64,000 nucleotides of DNA from Rhodocyclaceae bacterium (GCA_019455325.1 JACFMQ010000002.1:62001-126000), one strand, 5' to 3'. Shown: positions 8,834 to 17,791, counted from the stretch's first letter. Made by a program: numbers and translations. Notes: generated by a model from the sequence alone, not told the origin.

Positions 8834-9541
8834 ATGATTCCGACCGACTTCCTGCGCGTTGCCAACCTGCACGCCTTTTACGGCGAATCGCACGTGCTGC
8901 ACGGCATCGACTTCACCGTGCGTCGCGGCGAATGCGTCAGCCTGCTTGGCCGCAACGGCTCCGGCCGGACTTCGGCGCTGCGCGCGATCATGGGGCTGAC
9001 CGGCCGGCGCACCGGTTCGATCATGCTCAACGGCCGCGAGATCATCGACTGGGCGCCGCACCGCATCGCCCAGCTCGGCGTCGGCTACTGCCCGGAAGAA
9101 CGCGGCATCTACGCCGGCCTGAGCTGCGAGGAGAACCTCATGCTGCCGCCCAGGGTCGGCAGCGGCGGCATGAGCGTCGAGGAGCTCTACGAACTGTTCC
9201 CCAACCTGTACGAGCGCCGGCACAGCCAGGGCACGCGCCTGTCCGGAGGAGAGCAGCAGATGCTGGCGATGGCGCGCATCCTGCGCACCGGCGCCCGCCT
9301 GCTGCTGCTCGACGAGATTTCCGAGGGGCTGGCGCCGGTGATCGTGCAGCGCCTGGGCGAAGTCATCCGGCAGCTCAAGAAACGCGACTACACCATCGTG
9401 CTCGTCGAACAGAACTTCCGCTTCGCGGCGCCGCTGGCCGACCGCATGTTCGTCGTCGAGCATGGCCGGGTGGTGTGCGAGATCGTCCAGGACGAACTCG
9501 ACCAGAAACGCGAGTACCTGCAGGAACTGCTCGGTGTCTAG
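8834..9541 (+). CDS. livF: ABC transporter ATP-binding protein, LivF type, Walker A Lys replaced by Arg
   Basis: A 235-residue ATPase starting two bases after livG. The signature LSGGEQQMLAMAR and Walker B LLLLDEISEGL are normal. Walker A reads GRNGSGRT (residues 39-46): the universally used Lys is Arg45 (CGG at 8966-8968). LivG keeps its Lys, so the heterodimer would still have one normal P-loop. Some LivF-like proteins of Proteobacteria appear to carry Arg here, so this may be a lineage trait, not a defect. The gene is otherwise full length. Confidence 0.9.
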   Translation: MIPTDFLRVANLHAFYGESHVLHGIDFTVRRGECVSLLGRNGSGRTSALRAIMGLTGRRTGSIMLNGREIIDWAPHRIAQLGVGYCPEERGIYAGLSCEENLMLPPRVGSGGMSVEELYELFPNLYERRHSQGTRLSGGEQQMLAMARILRTGARLLLLDEISEGLAPVIVQRLGEVIRQLKKRDYTIVLVEQNFRFAAPLADRMFVVEHGRVVCEIVQDELDQKREYLQELLGV

Positions 9542-9604
9542 GTCCGCCCGGTTTGTCCGGCCCGCCCTTCCCGGCCTTGCCCCTCCCTTTTCGGAGTACC
9601 GCCA

Positions 9605-10489
9605 ATGATCGACATTTTCGGAGTCCCCCTGCCGGCCCTGCTCGGCCAACTGCTGCTCGGGCTGGTCAACGGCTCGTTCTACGCGCTGCTCAGCCTCGGC
9701 CTGGCGATCATCTTCGGCATGCTGCACATCATCAACTTCGCGCACGGCGCGATGTACATGATGGGCGCCATGTTCGCCTGGCTGCTGCTCGACCGACTCG
9801 CCATCGGCTACTGGCCGGCGCTCTTCATCGCGCCGCTGATCGTCGGCGTCTTCGGCATCGGCATCGAGCGCCTGCTGCTGCGGCGCATCGCCCGGCTCGA
9901 CCCGCTCTACGGACTGCTGCTCACCTTCGGCGTGGCGCTGGTCATCGGCGGCCTGTTCCGCACGCTGTTCGGAGTCGGCGGCCAGCCCTACTCGATTCCG
10001 CCCGAACTGAGCGGGGCCTTCGACCTGGGCTTCATGATGCTGCCCAAGTACCGAGCCTGGGTCATCGTCAGTTCGCTGACGGTCTGTCTCGCGGCGTGGT
10101 ACCTGATCGAGAAGACCCGCCTCGGCGCCTTTCTGCGCGCCGCCACCGAGAACCCGGCGCTGACCCAGGCGCTGGGAATCAACGTGCCGATCATGGTCAT
10201 GCTGACGTTCGGCATCGGCGTGGGCATCGCCGCCTTCGCCGGCGTACTCGCCGCGCCGACGGCACAGGTCAGCCCGCTGATGAGCCAGAACATCATCGTC
10301 GTCTTCGCCGTGGTGGTGATCGGCGGCATGGGATCGATCATCGGTTCGGTGCTCACCGGCCTGCTGCTCGGCGTGGTCGAGGGATTGACCAAGGTTTTCC
10401 TGCCGGAAGCCAGCGCCGTCGTCGTCTTCGTCATCATGGTCGGCGTGCTGCTGCTGCGGCCTGCCGGCCTGTTCGGAAGGAGCAAGTGA
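9605..10489 (+). CDS. livH: Branched-chain-type ABC transporter permease, LivH type
   Basis: A 294-residue hydrophobic permease with about eight membrane segments. LLGLVNGSFYALLSLGLAII near the N-terminus and GMLHIINFAHGAMYMMGA are LivH hallmarks, and VVVIGGMGSIIGSVLTGLLL is the conserved cytoplasmic loop region. A 63-base gap separates it from livF; its stop overlaps the start of livM (TGATG). It forms the membrane channel with livM. Confidence 0.93.
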   Translation: MIDIFGVPLPALLGQLLLGLVNGSFYALLSLGLAIIFGMLHIINFAHGAMYMMGAMFAWLLLDRLAIGYWPALFIAPLIVGVFGIGIERLLLRRIARLDPLYGLLLTFGVALVIGGLFRTLFGVGGQPYSIPPELSGAFDLGFMMLPKYRAWVIVSSLTVCLAAWYLIEKTRLGAFLRAATENPALTQALGINVPIMVMLTFGIGVGIAAFAGVLAAPTAQVSPLMSQNIIVVFAVVVIGGMGSIIGSVLTGLLLGVVEGLTKVFLPEASAVVVFVIMVGVLLLRPAGLFGRSK

Positions 10490-11427
10490 TGAAACCGGAT
10501 ATCCCGTGGCGCTGGTACCTGTCCGGCCTCTTCGTCATGCTGGTCGCGCCGGCGATGATCTACCCGATACTGCTGGCCAAGGTGCTGTGCTTCGTCGTCT
10601 TCGCCTGCGCCTTCAACCTGCTGCTCGGCTATACCGGCCTGCTGTCCTTCGGCCATGCGGCCTTTTTCGGCGGCGGCGCCTACGTCGCCGGCTGGCTGCT
10701 GCGCGACGCCGGGCTGCCCGTGCTCGCCGCGGTCGGCGGCGCGACGCTGTTCGGCGCACTGCTCGGCTGGGCGATCGGCGGACTGGCGATCCGCCGCCAG
10801 GGCATCTACTTTGCGATGATCACGCTGGCCATTGCCCAACTGGTCTACTTCGTCTTCCATCGCGCCAGCTTCACCGGCGGCGACGACGGCATGCAGGGCA
10901 TTCCGCGCGGCATGGTCTTCGGCTTCGATCTCGCCGACGACCTCAGGCTCTACTTCTTTGTGCTGGCCGCCGCGATCGCCGCCTTCGCGCTGATCCAGCG
11001 CACCATCCATTCGCCGTTCGGGCAGATCCTCCAGGCGATCCGCGAGAACGAGCCGCGCGCCGTCTCGCTGGGCTACGACGTGGACCGCTACAAGCTGCTG
11101 GTCTTCGTCATCTCGGCCGCCCTCTCCGGCCTAGCCGGGGCGCTCAAGACCGTGGTCTTCGGCTTCGCGACGCTGGCCGACAGCCACTGGCACACCTCGG
11201 GCGAGGTCATCCTGATGACCCTGCTCGGGGGCGTCGGCACGGTGCTCGGCCCGGTGATCGGGGCGGCGACCGTGGTCGTGCTGCACAACGAACTGGCCGA
11301 CAAGGTCGGAGCGATGATCGACGTCTTCATGGGTGCGATCTTCATCTTCTGCGTGCTGACCTTCCGCCGCGGCATCGTCGGCGAGGGGGTGGCCCTCTAC
11401 AAACGCATGATCGGCGAGAAAGGATGA
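10489..11427 (+). CDS. livM: Branched-chain-type ABC transporter permease, LivM type
   Basis: A 312-residue permease. GYTGLLSFGHAAFFGGGAYV and GIYFAMITLAIAQL are LivM-specific blocks, and the loop LGGVGTVLGPVIGAA is the ATPase contact region. The ATG overlaps the livH stop and follows a GGAAGGAG site. It pairs with LivH in the importer. Confidence 0.93.
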   Translation: MKPDIPWRWYLSGLFVMLVAPAMIYPILLAKVLCFVVFACAFNLLLGYTGLLSFGHAAFFGGGAYVAGWLLRDAGLPVLAAVGGATLFGALLGWAIGGLAIRRQGIYFAMITLAIAQLVYFVFHRASFTGGDDGMQGIPRGMVFGFDLADDLRLYFFVLAAAIAAFALIQRTIHSPFGQILQAIRENEPRAVSLGYDVDRYKLLVFVISAALSGLAGALKTVVFGFATLADSHWHTSGEVILMTLLGGVGTVLGPVIGAATVVVLHNELADKVGAMIDVFMGAIFIFCVLTFRRGIVGEGVALYKRMIGEKG

Positions 11428-11431
11428 GGCC

Positions 11432-12136
11432 ATGTCCGACGATTTTTCCGATGTTTCGGCAGTCGACCGCAGCATCGTCGGCCGTCGGAGCACCCGCCAG
11501 TTCCTGCCCCACCCCGTTCCGCGCGCGCTGGTCGAGGCGATTCTGGGCGCCGCCCGGCACGCGCCTTCGGGCAACAACATCCAGCCCTGGCGCGTGCATG
11601 TGGTCGGCGGCGACAGGCGGCGCGAACTGTGCGAGCGCGTCTGCGCCGAGTTCGACAAGGGACCGGCGGCGGCCGCAGCGGAATACGACTACTATCCGCG
11701 CGAATTCGTCGAGCCCTATCTGGCGCGCCGCCGCCGCACCGGCTGGAATCTCTACGGCCTGCTCGGCATCGCCAAGGGCGACCATGCGGCGATGCGCCGC
11801 CAGCACCGGCGCAACTTCGAACTGTTCGACGCACCGCTCGCCCTGGTGTTCACCATCGATCGGCGGCTGGCCCAGGGCAGTTGGCTGGACTACGGCATGT
11901 TCCTGCAGAACGTATTGCTCGCGGCCCACGCGCGCGGCGTCGACAGTTGCCCCCAGGCAGCGTGGATCGACTACCACCGCACCGTCGGCGAGGTGCTCGG
12001 TTTCGTGCCGGAGGAGCAACTCGTCTGCGTCGTCGCCCTCGGCTACGGCGATCCCGATGCGCCGGTCAATCGAGTGACGACCGAACGCTGCGCATTGAAC
12101 GAATTCGTTCGCTTCCACGACGGCGCAAGCTGCTGA
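11432..12136 (+). CDS. Nitroreductase-family flavoprotein
   Basis: A 234-residue FMN-dependent NAD(P)H oxidoreductase. The N-terminal RRSTRQF motif and ARHAPSGNNIQPWRVHVV are the FMN-binding blocks of the nitroreductase fold, and GYGDPDAPVNR near the C-terminus is typical. It starts four bases after livM, so it belongs to the same transcript. Its role in alicyclic acid catabolism is unclear; candidates are reduction of an unsaturated or nitro intermediate or flavin-based redox balancing. A terminator follows. Confidence 0.85.
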   Translation: MSDDFSDVSAVDRSIVGRRSTRQFLPHPVPRALVEAILGAARHAPSGNNIQPWRVHVVGGDRRRELCERVCAEFDKGPAAAAAEYDYYPREFVEPYLARRRRTGWNLYGLLGIAKGDHAAMRRQHRRNFELFDAPLALVFTIDRRLAQGSWLDYGMFLQNVLLAAHARGVDSCPQAAWIDYHRTVGEVLGFVPEEQLVCVVALGYGDPDAPVNRVTTERCALNEFVRFHDGASC

Positions 12137-12143
12137 AAACAAA

Positions 12144-12177
12144 AATCCCCGCCGGGCCGTGGCCGTCGGCGGGGATT
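12144..12177. terminator. Bidirectional terminator between the catabolic operon and the cco operon
   Basis: AATCCCCGCC (12144-12153) pairs perfectly with GGCGGGGATT (12168-12177) around a 14-base loop. The plus-strand upstream arm is preceded by AAAACAAAA, giving a T-rich tail for minus-strand transcripts. It sits between convergent genes. Confidence 0.7.
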
Positions 12178-12210
12178 CGACCTCGTTGCCAAGGTCGTGC
12201 GTCGCAGGGC

Positions 12211-12345
12211 CTATTCAGTACCCGGCTTTTCGTCCATCTTCTTCTTGAAGAAGCGCGCGTAGTAGATCGACATGCCGACCGTGAACACGATCACGAACAG
12301 GCTGAGCAGTCCGATGTCGCTACCGAACAGCAATTCCCAAGCCAT
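12211..12345 (-). CDS. DUF3149 small membrane protein of the cbb3 oxidase locus
   Basis: A 44-residue micro-protein, MAWELLFGSDIGLLSLFVIV followed by FTVGMSIYYARFFKKKMDEKPGTE. It has a single membrane helix (about residues 11-30) and a basic C-terminal tail. A GGGAGGT site lies about six bases before the ATG. It matches the DUF3149 pattern (MAW.xLF.xDIGLxSL..), a family common at the end of betaproteobacterial cco-ccoG-fixH loci. The likely role is in oxidase assembly or stability, but no function is established. Confidence 0.8.
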   Translation of the reverse strand: MAWELLFGSDIGLLSLFVIVFTVGMSIYYARFFKKKMDEKPGTE

Positions 12346-12361
12346 GCTGGTACCTCCCTGA

Positions 12362-12886
12362 CTAGTTGGAAATCGTCGCCGCCCGCAGGCGGGCGGCCTC
12401 TTGTTCTTGCGGCAGCCAGTCGCCGGCGATGCGCCAGCCGTGGCCTTCGTCTTCGAGCATCACGTGCCAGCGGCCGCCTTGCAGCGGCGCCGTCAGCCGG
12501 CCGACGTAGAAGCCGGCGGCATCCTTCGTCAGCGCCACGGTCTGGTCGGCGCCGGCGCGCGTCGGATGCACGATGCGCAACTGCAGAACCTCCGGCAGCG
12601 CGGCATCGGCGTTGCCGGACAGGAACAGGCGCAGGTCCAGGCCGTTTCCGCCGGCCACGAGTTCCGCGGAGAGGCCGAGATGCGCCGCCTCCTGGTCGCG
12701 CGCCAGACGCTGGCTGACGGCCAGGCCCTGCTTGTAGTAATCGTCCTCGACCAGGCCGTCGTTGCTGCGCACGGCCAGCCAGGCGGTGACGAAGCCGGCG
12801 ACGACGACGATCGCCGGCCCGGCCATCAGAAACCACGGCCAGGGCTCGCGGTACCAGGGTTTGGAGCTCGTGTTCGGCATGTTCAT
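12362..12886 (-). CDS. fixH: FixH family protein of cbb3 oxidase assembly
   Basis: A 174-residue inner-membrane protein with a single N-terminal helix (FLMAGPAIVVVAGFVTAWLA, about residues 19-38) followed by a periplasmic domain with VEDDYYKQGLA, the FixH signature. FixH (CcoH) assists cbb3 oxidase maturation, probably together with the CcoG and CcoI copper route. The start overlaps the ccoG stop as ATGA. It is followed by the DUF3149 micro-protein. Confidence 0.9.
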   Translation of the reverse strand: MNMPNTSSKPWYREPWPWFLMAGPAIVVVAGFVTAWLAVRSNDGLVEDDYYKQGLAVSQRLARDQEAAHLGLSAELVAGGNGLDLRLFLSGNADAALPEVLQLRIVHPTRAGADQTVALTKDAAGFYVGRLTAPLQGGRWHVMLEDEGHGWRIAGDWLPQEQEAARLRAATISN

Positions 12887-14298
12887 GGCAGGATGAAGGT
12901 GGCTTTCTCGCTGACGGCGATCTTGTCGTGGTTCTGCGCCCGCACGTCGAAGCGGATCGGATTCGATCCCTTCCTGCCGGCGCCGGGTTCGACGAGGACG
13001 ACGACGCTGACCGACCGGGAACTGGCCGCCGGCACCTCGACGATACGCTCGCCGGCGATGTCGATGCCGTCCAGCCCCCCGACCGACAGCGCGAAGCGGT
13101 GCGCGCCCTCGCTGGCGTTGATGATGTGCAGCGTGTAGAGGTTCTCGATGCGGCCGTCGTCCGCCTCGCGGCTCAGCACCGAGCGGTCGCGGATGACATC
13201 GACCTTGAGCGGCACGCGGGTGGCCATCGACCAGGCGGTGGCGACGACGATGGCCATCAGGATGCCGCCGTAGAGCAGCGTGCGCGGCCGCATCAGGTGG
13301 GCGACGATGTCCTTCTGCGTGTAGTGCTTTTCCAGCGCCGCCTCGGTCGAATAGCGGATCAGGCCGCGCGGGTAGCCGACCTTGTCCATCACCTGGTCGC
13401 AGACGTCGATGCAGGCGGCGCAGGCGATGCACTCCATCTGCAGGCCGTCGCGGATGTCGATGCCGGTCGGACAGACCTGCACGCACTGATCGCAGTCGAT
13501 GCAGTCGCCGAGCCCCATCGCCTTGTAGTCGGCGCCCTTCTTGCGCGGGGCGCGCGGCTCGCCGCGCCCCGGGTCGTAGGTGATGATCAGCGTGTCCGGG
13601 TCGAACATCACGCCCTGGAAGCGGGCGTAGGGGCACATGTACTTGCACACCTGCTCGCGCAGGAAGCCGGCCTGCATGTAGAGGAAGGCGGCGTAGAAGA
13701 GGATCCAGAACCACTCCCACGGGCCGAACGACAGCGTCGCCGCCGAGGCAACCAGCTCGCGGATCGGCGTGAAGTAGCCGACGAAGGTGAAGCCGGTCCA
13801 CAGCGCGACGAGCAGCCAGAGCGCGTGCTTGACCGTCTTCAGCCGCCACCAGCGGGCGTCGCGCGGCCCCTTGTCGAGCTTCATGCGCGCCTGCCGCTCG
13901 CCCTCGATCTTGGCCTCGATCCACAGCAGGATCTCGGTATAGACCGTCTGCGGGCAGACGTAGCCGCAGAACAGCCGGCCGCCGACGGCGGTGACGAGGA
14001 ACAGCGCGTAGGCCGAGATGATCAGCAGGATCGCCAGATAGAGCACGTCCTGCGGCCAGAGGACCAGGCCGAACAGGTAGAACTTGCGCTCGACGACGTG
14101 GAAGAGAACGGCCTGGCGGCCGTTCCATTCCAGCCAGCACATGCCGTAGAAGATGAGCTGCGTGAACCAGACCAGGCCCCAGCGCCAGTTGGCGAAGAGC
14201 CCGGTGACGCTGCGCGGATAGACCTTCTTGTGCTTCTCGTAGAGGCTTTGGGTATTGATGACGGCGACCTGGGCGCCGCTATCCTTTTGCTGAGTCAT
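12883..14298 (-). CDS. ccoG: cbb3 oxidase accessory iron-sulfur protein CcoG
   Basis: A 471-residue polyferredoxin-like membrane protein (RdxA/FixG). About five membrane helices precede and surround GRLFCGYVCPQTVYTE and CKYMCPYARFQG, and a cytoplasmic 2x[4Fe-4S] domain carries CIDCDQCVQVCP and CIACAACIDVC. The C-terminal region is an Ig-like periplasmic domain (IG_FixG C-terminal). CcoG is implicated in copper(II) reduction for cbb3 maturation. The upstream region contains only a degenerate FNR-like site. Confidence 0.95.
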   Translation of the reverse strand: MTQQKDSGAQVAVINTQSLYEKHKKVYPRSVTGLFANWRWGLVWFTQLIFYGMCWLEWNGRQAVLFHVVERKFYLFGLVLWPQDVLYLAILLIISAYALFLVTAVGGRLFCGYVCPQTVYTEILLWIEAKIEGERQARMKLDKGPRDARWWRLKTVKHALWLLVALWTGFTFVGYFTPIRELVASAATLSFGPWEWFWILFYAAFLYMQAGFLREQVCKYMCPYARFQGVMFDPDTLIITYDPGRGEPRAPRKKGADYKAMGLGDCIDCDQCVQVCPTGIDIRDGLQMECIACAACIDVCDQVMDKVGYPRGLIRYSTEAALEKHYTQKDIVAHLMRPRTLLYGGILMAIVVATAWSMATRVPLKVDVIRDRSVLSREADDGRIENLYTLHIINASEGAHRFALSVGGLDGIDIAGERIVEVPAASSRSVSVVVLVEPGAGRKGSNPIRFDVRAQNHDKIAVSEKATFILP

Positions 14299-14364
14299 GT
14301 CGGGTCCTGATCTTCTTCAGAATTACACGAGTTACTAATATTCCACGGAGGAACTCATGCAATT

Positions 14365-14378
14365 TTGACGGATATCAG
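14365..14378. promoter_or_regulatory. Degenerate FNR-like site upstream of ccoG
   Basis: TTGAC-GGAT-ATCAG differs from TTGAT-N4-ATCAA at two positions. It lies in the 134-base ccoP-ccoG gap, 67-80 bases before the ccoG start. It could allow a separate oxygen-responsive promoter for ccoG-fixH, but the match is weak. Confidence 0.3.
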
Positions 14379-14398
14379 CGATGGAGTCTTGCGAAAAG

Positions 14399-14424
14399 GG
14401 CGCGGACCCGAGCGGGTCCGCGCC
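14399..14424 (-). terminator. Terminator after ccoP
   Basis: An 11-base-pair perfect stem (GGCGCGGACCC with GGGTCCGCGCC) closes a GAGC loop. On the minus strand it is followed by CTTTTCGC, consistent with Rho-independent termination of the ccoNOQP transcript before ccoG. Confidence 0.7.
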
Positions 14425-14432
14425 GGACTTGC

Positions 14433-15347
14433 TTACTGCTTGCCGCCGGCCGACAGGCCGAAGACGTAGGCGGAGAGCACGTGCACCTTGCCGTCGCCGA
14501 GGAAGTCCTTCCAGGCCGGCATCTTGTTCTGGCGGCCCTTGGTGATGGTCTCGACGATCGCCGCCTCGCTGCTGCCGTAGAGCCAGACCTTGTCGGTCAG
14601 GTTCGGCGCGCCGAGGGCGTGCATGCCCGTGCCGTCGGGGCCGTGGCAGGCGACGCAGGCGGCCTCGAACTTCTCCTTGCCCTTGGTCGCCAGCAGCGAA
14701 TCGTGGGCGAGGCCGGAGAGCGAGCGGACATAGTGCGCCACTTCCTTGGCGCCGGACGGACCGCCGACGGCCTCCTCGTTGCCGCCATAGGGCGGCATGA
14801 TGCCGTTGCGGCCGTTGGCGATGGTCTCGATAATCTGCTCCGGTTCGCCGCCGTACAGCCAGTCGCCGTCGGTCAGGTTGGGGAAGCCCTTCGAGCCGCG
14901 GGCGTCGGAACCGTGGCACTGCATGCAGTACGTCAGGAACAGGCGCTTGCCCATCTCCATCGCATCCTTGTCGGCGGCGACGGCGTTCAGGTCCATCTGC
15001 AGGTACTTGTCGAACAGCGGCTTGATGGCGGCGTCGACCTTCTCGACCTCGGCCTTGTGCTGGCCGACCGAGGTCCAGCCGAACACGCCCGGGAAACGGC
15101 CCAGGCCCGGATAGAGCACGAGGTACACCAGCGAGAAGACGACCGTGATGTAGAACAGCCAGCTCCACCACTTCGGCATCGGGTTGTTGTATTCCTCGAG
15201 GGTCTCGTCCCAGACGTGGCCGCAGGTCTTGCCGGCGGTGAAGGTCGCCTTGCTCTGCACCCACAGCAGGACCGCACAGCCGACGATGCCTCCCAGCACC
15301 GTCAGGATGACGAACCAGTTCCAGAACTCATTCACAAAATCGCTCAT
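14433..15347 (-). CDS. ccoP: Cytochrome c oxidase cbb3-type subunit III (diheme)
   Basis: A 304-residue diheme c-type cytochrome subunit of cbb3 oxidase. An N-terminal membrane segment (ILTVLGGIVGCAVLLW) and a second hydrophobic region precede two heme sites, CMQCH and CVACH. The conserved NNPMPKWW block lies before the second helix. It passes electrons to CcoO and the catalytic CcoN. The start at 15347 overlaps the ccoQ stop (ATGA); a longer frame to 15467 would swallow ccoQ. Confidence 0.96.
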   Translation of the reverse strand: MSDFVNEFWNWFVILTVLGGIVGCAVLLWVQSKATFTAGKTCGHVWDETLEEYNNPMPKWWSWLFYITVVFSLVYLVLYPGLGRFPGVFGWTSVGQHKAEVEKVDAAIKPLFDKYLQMDLNAVAADKDAMEMGKRLFLTYCMQCHGSDARGSKGFPNLTDGDWLYGGEPEQIIETIANGRNGIMPPYGGNEEAVGGPSGAKEVAHYVRSLSGLAHDSLLATKGKEKFEAACVACHGPDGTGMHALGAPNLTDKVWLYGSSEAAIVETITKGRQNKMPAWKDFLGDGKVHVLSAYVFGLSAGGKQ

Positions 15348-15535
15348 GATGTTTTCCTTTGTTCTTGGCGAGCCGGCCCCGCGTGGACGCGGTCGCCATC
15401 GTCCTCTGCGAACGGCAGGTTGGCGGCTTCCTCGAAGCGCGATTTCCTCTTCCCACCGTAGGCCCACCAGACGATGCCGATGAATATCAGGAACGACAGC
15501 ACCGTCACGATGGAACGCAGATCATTGATGTCCAT
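15344..15535 (-). CDS. ccoQ: Cytochrome c oxidase cbb3-type subunit CcoQ
   Basis: A 63-residue protein beginning MDINDLRSIVTVLSFLIFIG, with one membrane helix (about residues 8-26) and a charged tail. It stabilises the cbb3 complex. It lies between ccoO (four-base gap) and ccoP (four-base overlap). The internal ATG at 15535 is chosen over the frame start at 15595, which would overlap ccoO. Confidence 0.9.
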   Translation of the reverse strand: MDINDLRSIVTVLSFLIFIGIVWWAYGGKRKSRFEEAANLPFAEDDGDRVHAGPARQEQRKTS

Positions 15536-15539
15536 GGCC

Positions 15540-16160
15540 TTACTTGACGTCCTTGAGTGCCGTACCGAGGCCCTGCAGATAGGCGATGAGGACATCCAGC
15601 TCGGTCATGTCGCCGATGGCCGCCTTGGCGCCCTTCATGTCTTCCTCGGTGTAGGGCACGCCGACCCGGGACAGCGCCTTCATCTTGGCCTCGATGTCGG
15701 CGCCGACCGTATTCTTGGCGGCGCGCTCGGCCAGCCAGGGATAGGCCGGCATGTTCGACTCGGGCACGACGTCGCGCGGCTGCATCAGGTGGGCGATGTG
15801 CCACTCGTCCGAGTAGCGGCCGCCGACGCGGTGCAGGTCCGGCCCGGTGCGCTTGGAGCCCCACTGGAACGGGTGGTCATAAACGAATTCGCCGGCCACG
15901 GAGTAGTGCCCGTAACGCTCGGTCTCGGCGCGGAACGGACGGATCATCTGCGAGTGGCAGTTGTAGCAGCCCTCGCGCAGATAGACGTCGCGTCCGGCCA
16001 GTTGCACGGCGTCGTAGGGCTTGAGCCCCGGCACCGGTTCCGTGGTGGACTTCTGGAAGAACAGCGGAACGATTTCGACCAGGCCGCCGACGCTGACCAC
16101 GAGCAGGGTCAGAACGATCATCAGGCCCAGGTTACGTTCGATCTTGTCGTGCGTAATCAT
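15540..16160 (-). CDS. ccoO: Cytochrome c oxidase cbb3-type subunit II (monoheme)
   Basis: A 206-residue membrane-anchored monoheme cytochrome c. The N-terminal helix is about residues 13-35, the heme site is [11 protein letters not shown] and an axial Met is likely in [10 protein letters not shown]. It transfers electrons to CcoN. A GGGAG site precedes the ATG, 19 bases after ccoN. Confidence 0.96.
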   Translation of the reverse strand: MITHDKIERNLGLMIVLTLLVVSVGGLVEIVPLFFQKSTTEPVPGLKPYDAVQLAGRDVYLREGCYNCHSQMIRPFRAETERYGHYSVAGEFVYDHPFQWGSKRTGPDLHRVGGRYSDEWHIAHLMQPRDVVPESNMPAYPWLAERAAKNTVGADIEAKMKALSRVGVPYTEEDMKGAKAAIGDMTELDVLIAYLQGLGTALKDVK

Positions 16161-16179
16161 TTTGTTTTATCTCCCTGAA

Positions 16180-17610
16180 TCAGGCGTGGTGGCCCGCCGG
16201 GGCGAGCACCGGAGCGTCTTCGGTCTTGCCGCCGGCCATGGTCTTGAACATGTTGTAGGCCATGATCACCATGCCGGACAGGAACAGCAGGCCGCCGACG
16301 AAGCGGATCGTCCAGAACGGATAGCTGCCCTTGACCGCCTCGACGAAGCTGTAGGTCAGCGTGCCGTCCGGGTTGACCGCGCGCCACATCAGACCCTGCA
16401 TGACGCCGGCGATCCACATCGAGGCGATGTAGAGCACGACGCCGATGGTGGCGACCCAGAAGTGCACGGTGATCAGCTTGACGCTGAACATCTCCTGCTT
16501 GCCGAACAGACGCGGAATCAGATAGTAGATCGAGCCGATCGAGACCATCGCCACCCAGCCGAGCGCGCCGGAGTGCACGTGGCCGACGGTCCAGTCGGTG
16601 TAGTGCGACAGCGCGTTCACCGTCTTGATCGCCATCATCGGACCTTCGAAGGTCGACATGCCGTAGAACGACAGCGAGGTGATCAGGAACTTCAGGATCG
16701 GGTCGTCGCGCAGCTTGTGCCAAGCGCCCTGCAGGGTCATGATGCCGTTGATCATGCCGCCCCAGGACGGCGCCAGCAGGATCAGCGAGAAGAGCATGCC
16801 GACCGACTGCGTCCAGTCCGGCAGCGCCGTGTAGTGCAGGTGGTGCGGGCCGGCCCACATGTAGGTGAAGATCAGCGCCCAGAAGTGCACCACGGAGAGG
16901 CGGTAGGAATACACCGGGCGACCGGCCTGCTTCGGCACGAAGTAGTACATCATGCCGAGGAAGCCGGCGGTCAGGAAGAAGCCGACCGCGTTGTGGCCGT
17001 ACCACCACTGGACCATCGCGTCCTGCGCGCCCGCGTAGCAGGAGTAGGACTTGAACAGGCCGGCCGGGATGGCGCAGCTATTGACCACGTGCAGCAGCGC
17101 GACGGCGAGGATGAAACCGCCGAAGAACCAGTTGGCCACGTAGATGTGGCTGACCGTGCGCTTGGCGATGGTGCCGAAGAAGACGACGGCGTAGGACACC
17201 CAGACCGCGGTGATCAGCAGGTCGATCGGCCACTCCAGCTCGGCGTACTCCTTGCCCTGGGTCATGCCCAGCGGCAGCGTGATCGCCGCCAGCACGATCA
17301 CCAGTTGCCAGCCCCAGAAGGTGAAGGCGGCGAGCGGACCGGCGAAGAGCCGGGCGTGGCTGGTGCGCTGGACGCACCAGTAGGAGGTTGCGAAGAGCGC
17401 GCAGCCGCCGAACGCGAAGATGACCGCATTCGTATGCAGCGGACGCAGCCGCCCGTAGGACAGCCATTCAATACCGTAAGTCAGGTCCGGCCAGACCAAC
17501 TGGGCGGCGATGAAGACACCCATCGCCATGCCGACGATGCCCCAGATCACGGTCATTACAGCGAACTGCCGCACTACCTTGTAGTTGTAATTGGATTGCG
17601 TTTCCGACAT
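16180..17610 (-). CDS. ccoN: Cytochrome c oxidase cbb3-type subunit I (catalytic)
   Basis: A 476-residue heme-copper oxidase subunit with 12 membrane helices. It reduces oxygen at a heme b3-CuB site with very high affinity, supporting microaerobic respiration. Recognisable blocks are [20 protein letters not shown] (heme b ligand His), [20 protein letters not shown] (CuB His and neighbourhood) and [10 protein letters not shown]. It is the first gene of ccoNOQP, and its upstream region carries FNR-type boxes. Confidence 0.97.
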   Translation of the reverse strand: MSETQSNYNYKVVRQFAVMTVIWGIVGMAMGVFIAAQLVWPDLTYGIEWLSYGRLRPLHTNAVIFAFGGCALFATSYWCVQRTSHARLFAGPLAAFTFWGWQLVIVLAAITLPLGMTQGKEYAELEWPIDLLITAVWVSYAVVFFGTIAKRTVSHIYVANWFFGGFILAVALLHVVNSCAIPAGLFKSYSCYAGAQDAMVQWWYGHNAVGFFLTAGFLGMMYYFVPKQAGRPVYSYRLSVVHFWALIFTYMWAGPHHLHYTALPDWTQSVGMLFSLILLAPSWGGMINGIMTLQGAWHKLRDDPILKFLITSLSFYGMSTFEGPMMAIKTVNALSHYTDWTVGHVHSGALGWVAMVSIGSIYYLIPRLFGKQEMFSVKLITVHFWVATIGVVLYIASMWIAGVMQGLMWRAVNPDGTLTYSFVEAVKGSYPFWTIRFVGGLLFLSGMVIMAYNMFKTMAGGKTEDAPVLAPAGHHA

Positions 17611-17690
17611 GGAACCACCTCTTTAATGACAAAAAGGAAAGCCACACATGCTACCCCCCTGATACGCCCAGGTAGCGCGTTTGCGGCAGC

Positions 17691-17747
17691 ATTTTAACCC
17701 ATATCAAGAATTTTTGATGCACATCAATCGACTTTGTTTAAGATCAA
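17691..17747 (-). promoter_or_regulatory. FNR/ANR-dependent promoter of ccoNOQP with tandem boxes
   Basis: A perfect FNR box TTGAT-GCAC-ATCAA (17714-17727) and a one-mismatch box TTGTT-TAAG-ATCAA (17734-17747) are centred exactly 20 bases apart, about 110 and 130 bases upstream of ccoN. A -10-like TAAAAT reads on the minus strand at 17696-17691. The layout resembles an FNR class II promoter with a supplementary upstream site, inducing the oxidase at low oxygen. Confidence 0.7.
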
Positions 17748-17764
17748 TATGCAATCGTCAGGCG

Positions 17765-17791
17765 AAAAAAAGGGTGCGTCGCAACGCACCC
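17765..17791 (-). terminator. Terminator of the ccoI-ccoS transcript
   Basis: GGGTGCGT (17772-17779) and ACGCACCC (17784-17791) form an 8-base-pair stem with a CGCA loop. On the minus strand a run of seven T follows. It lies between ccoS and the ccoN promoter and insulates the two units. Confidence 0.85.
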
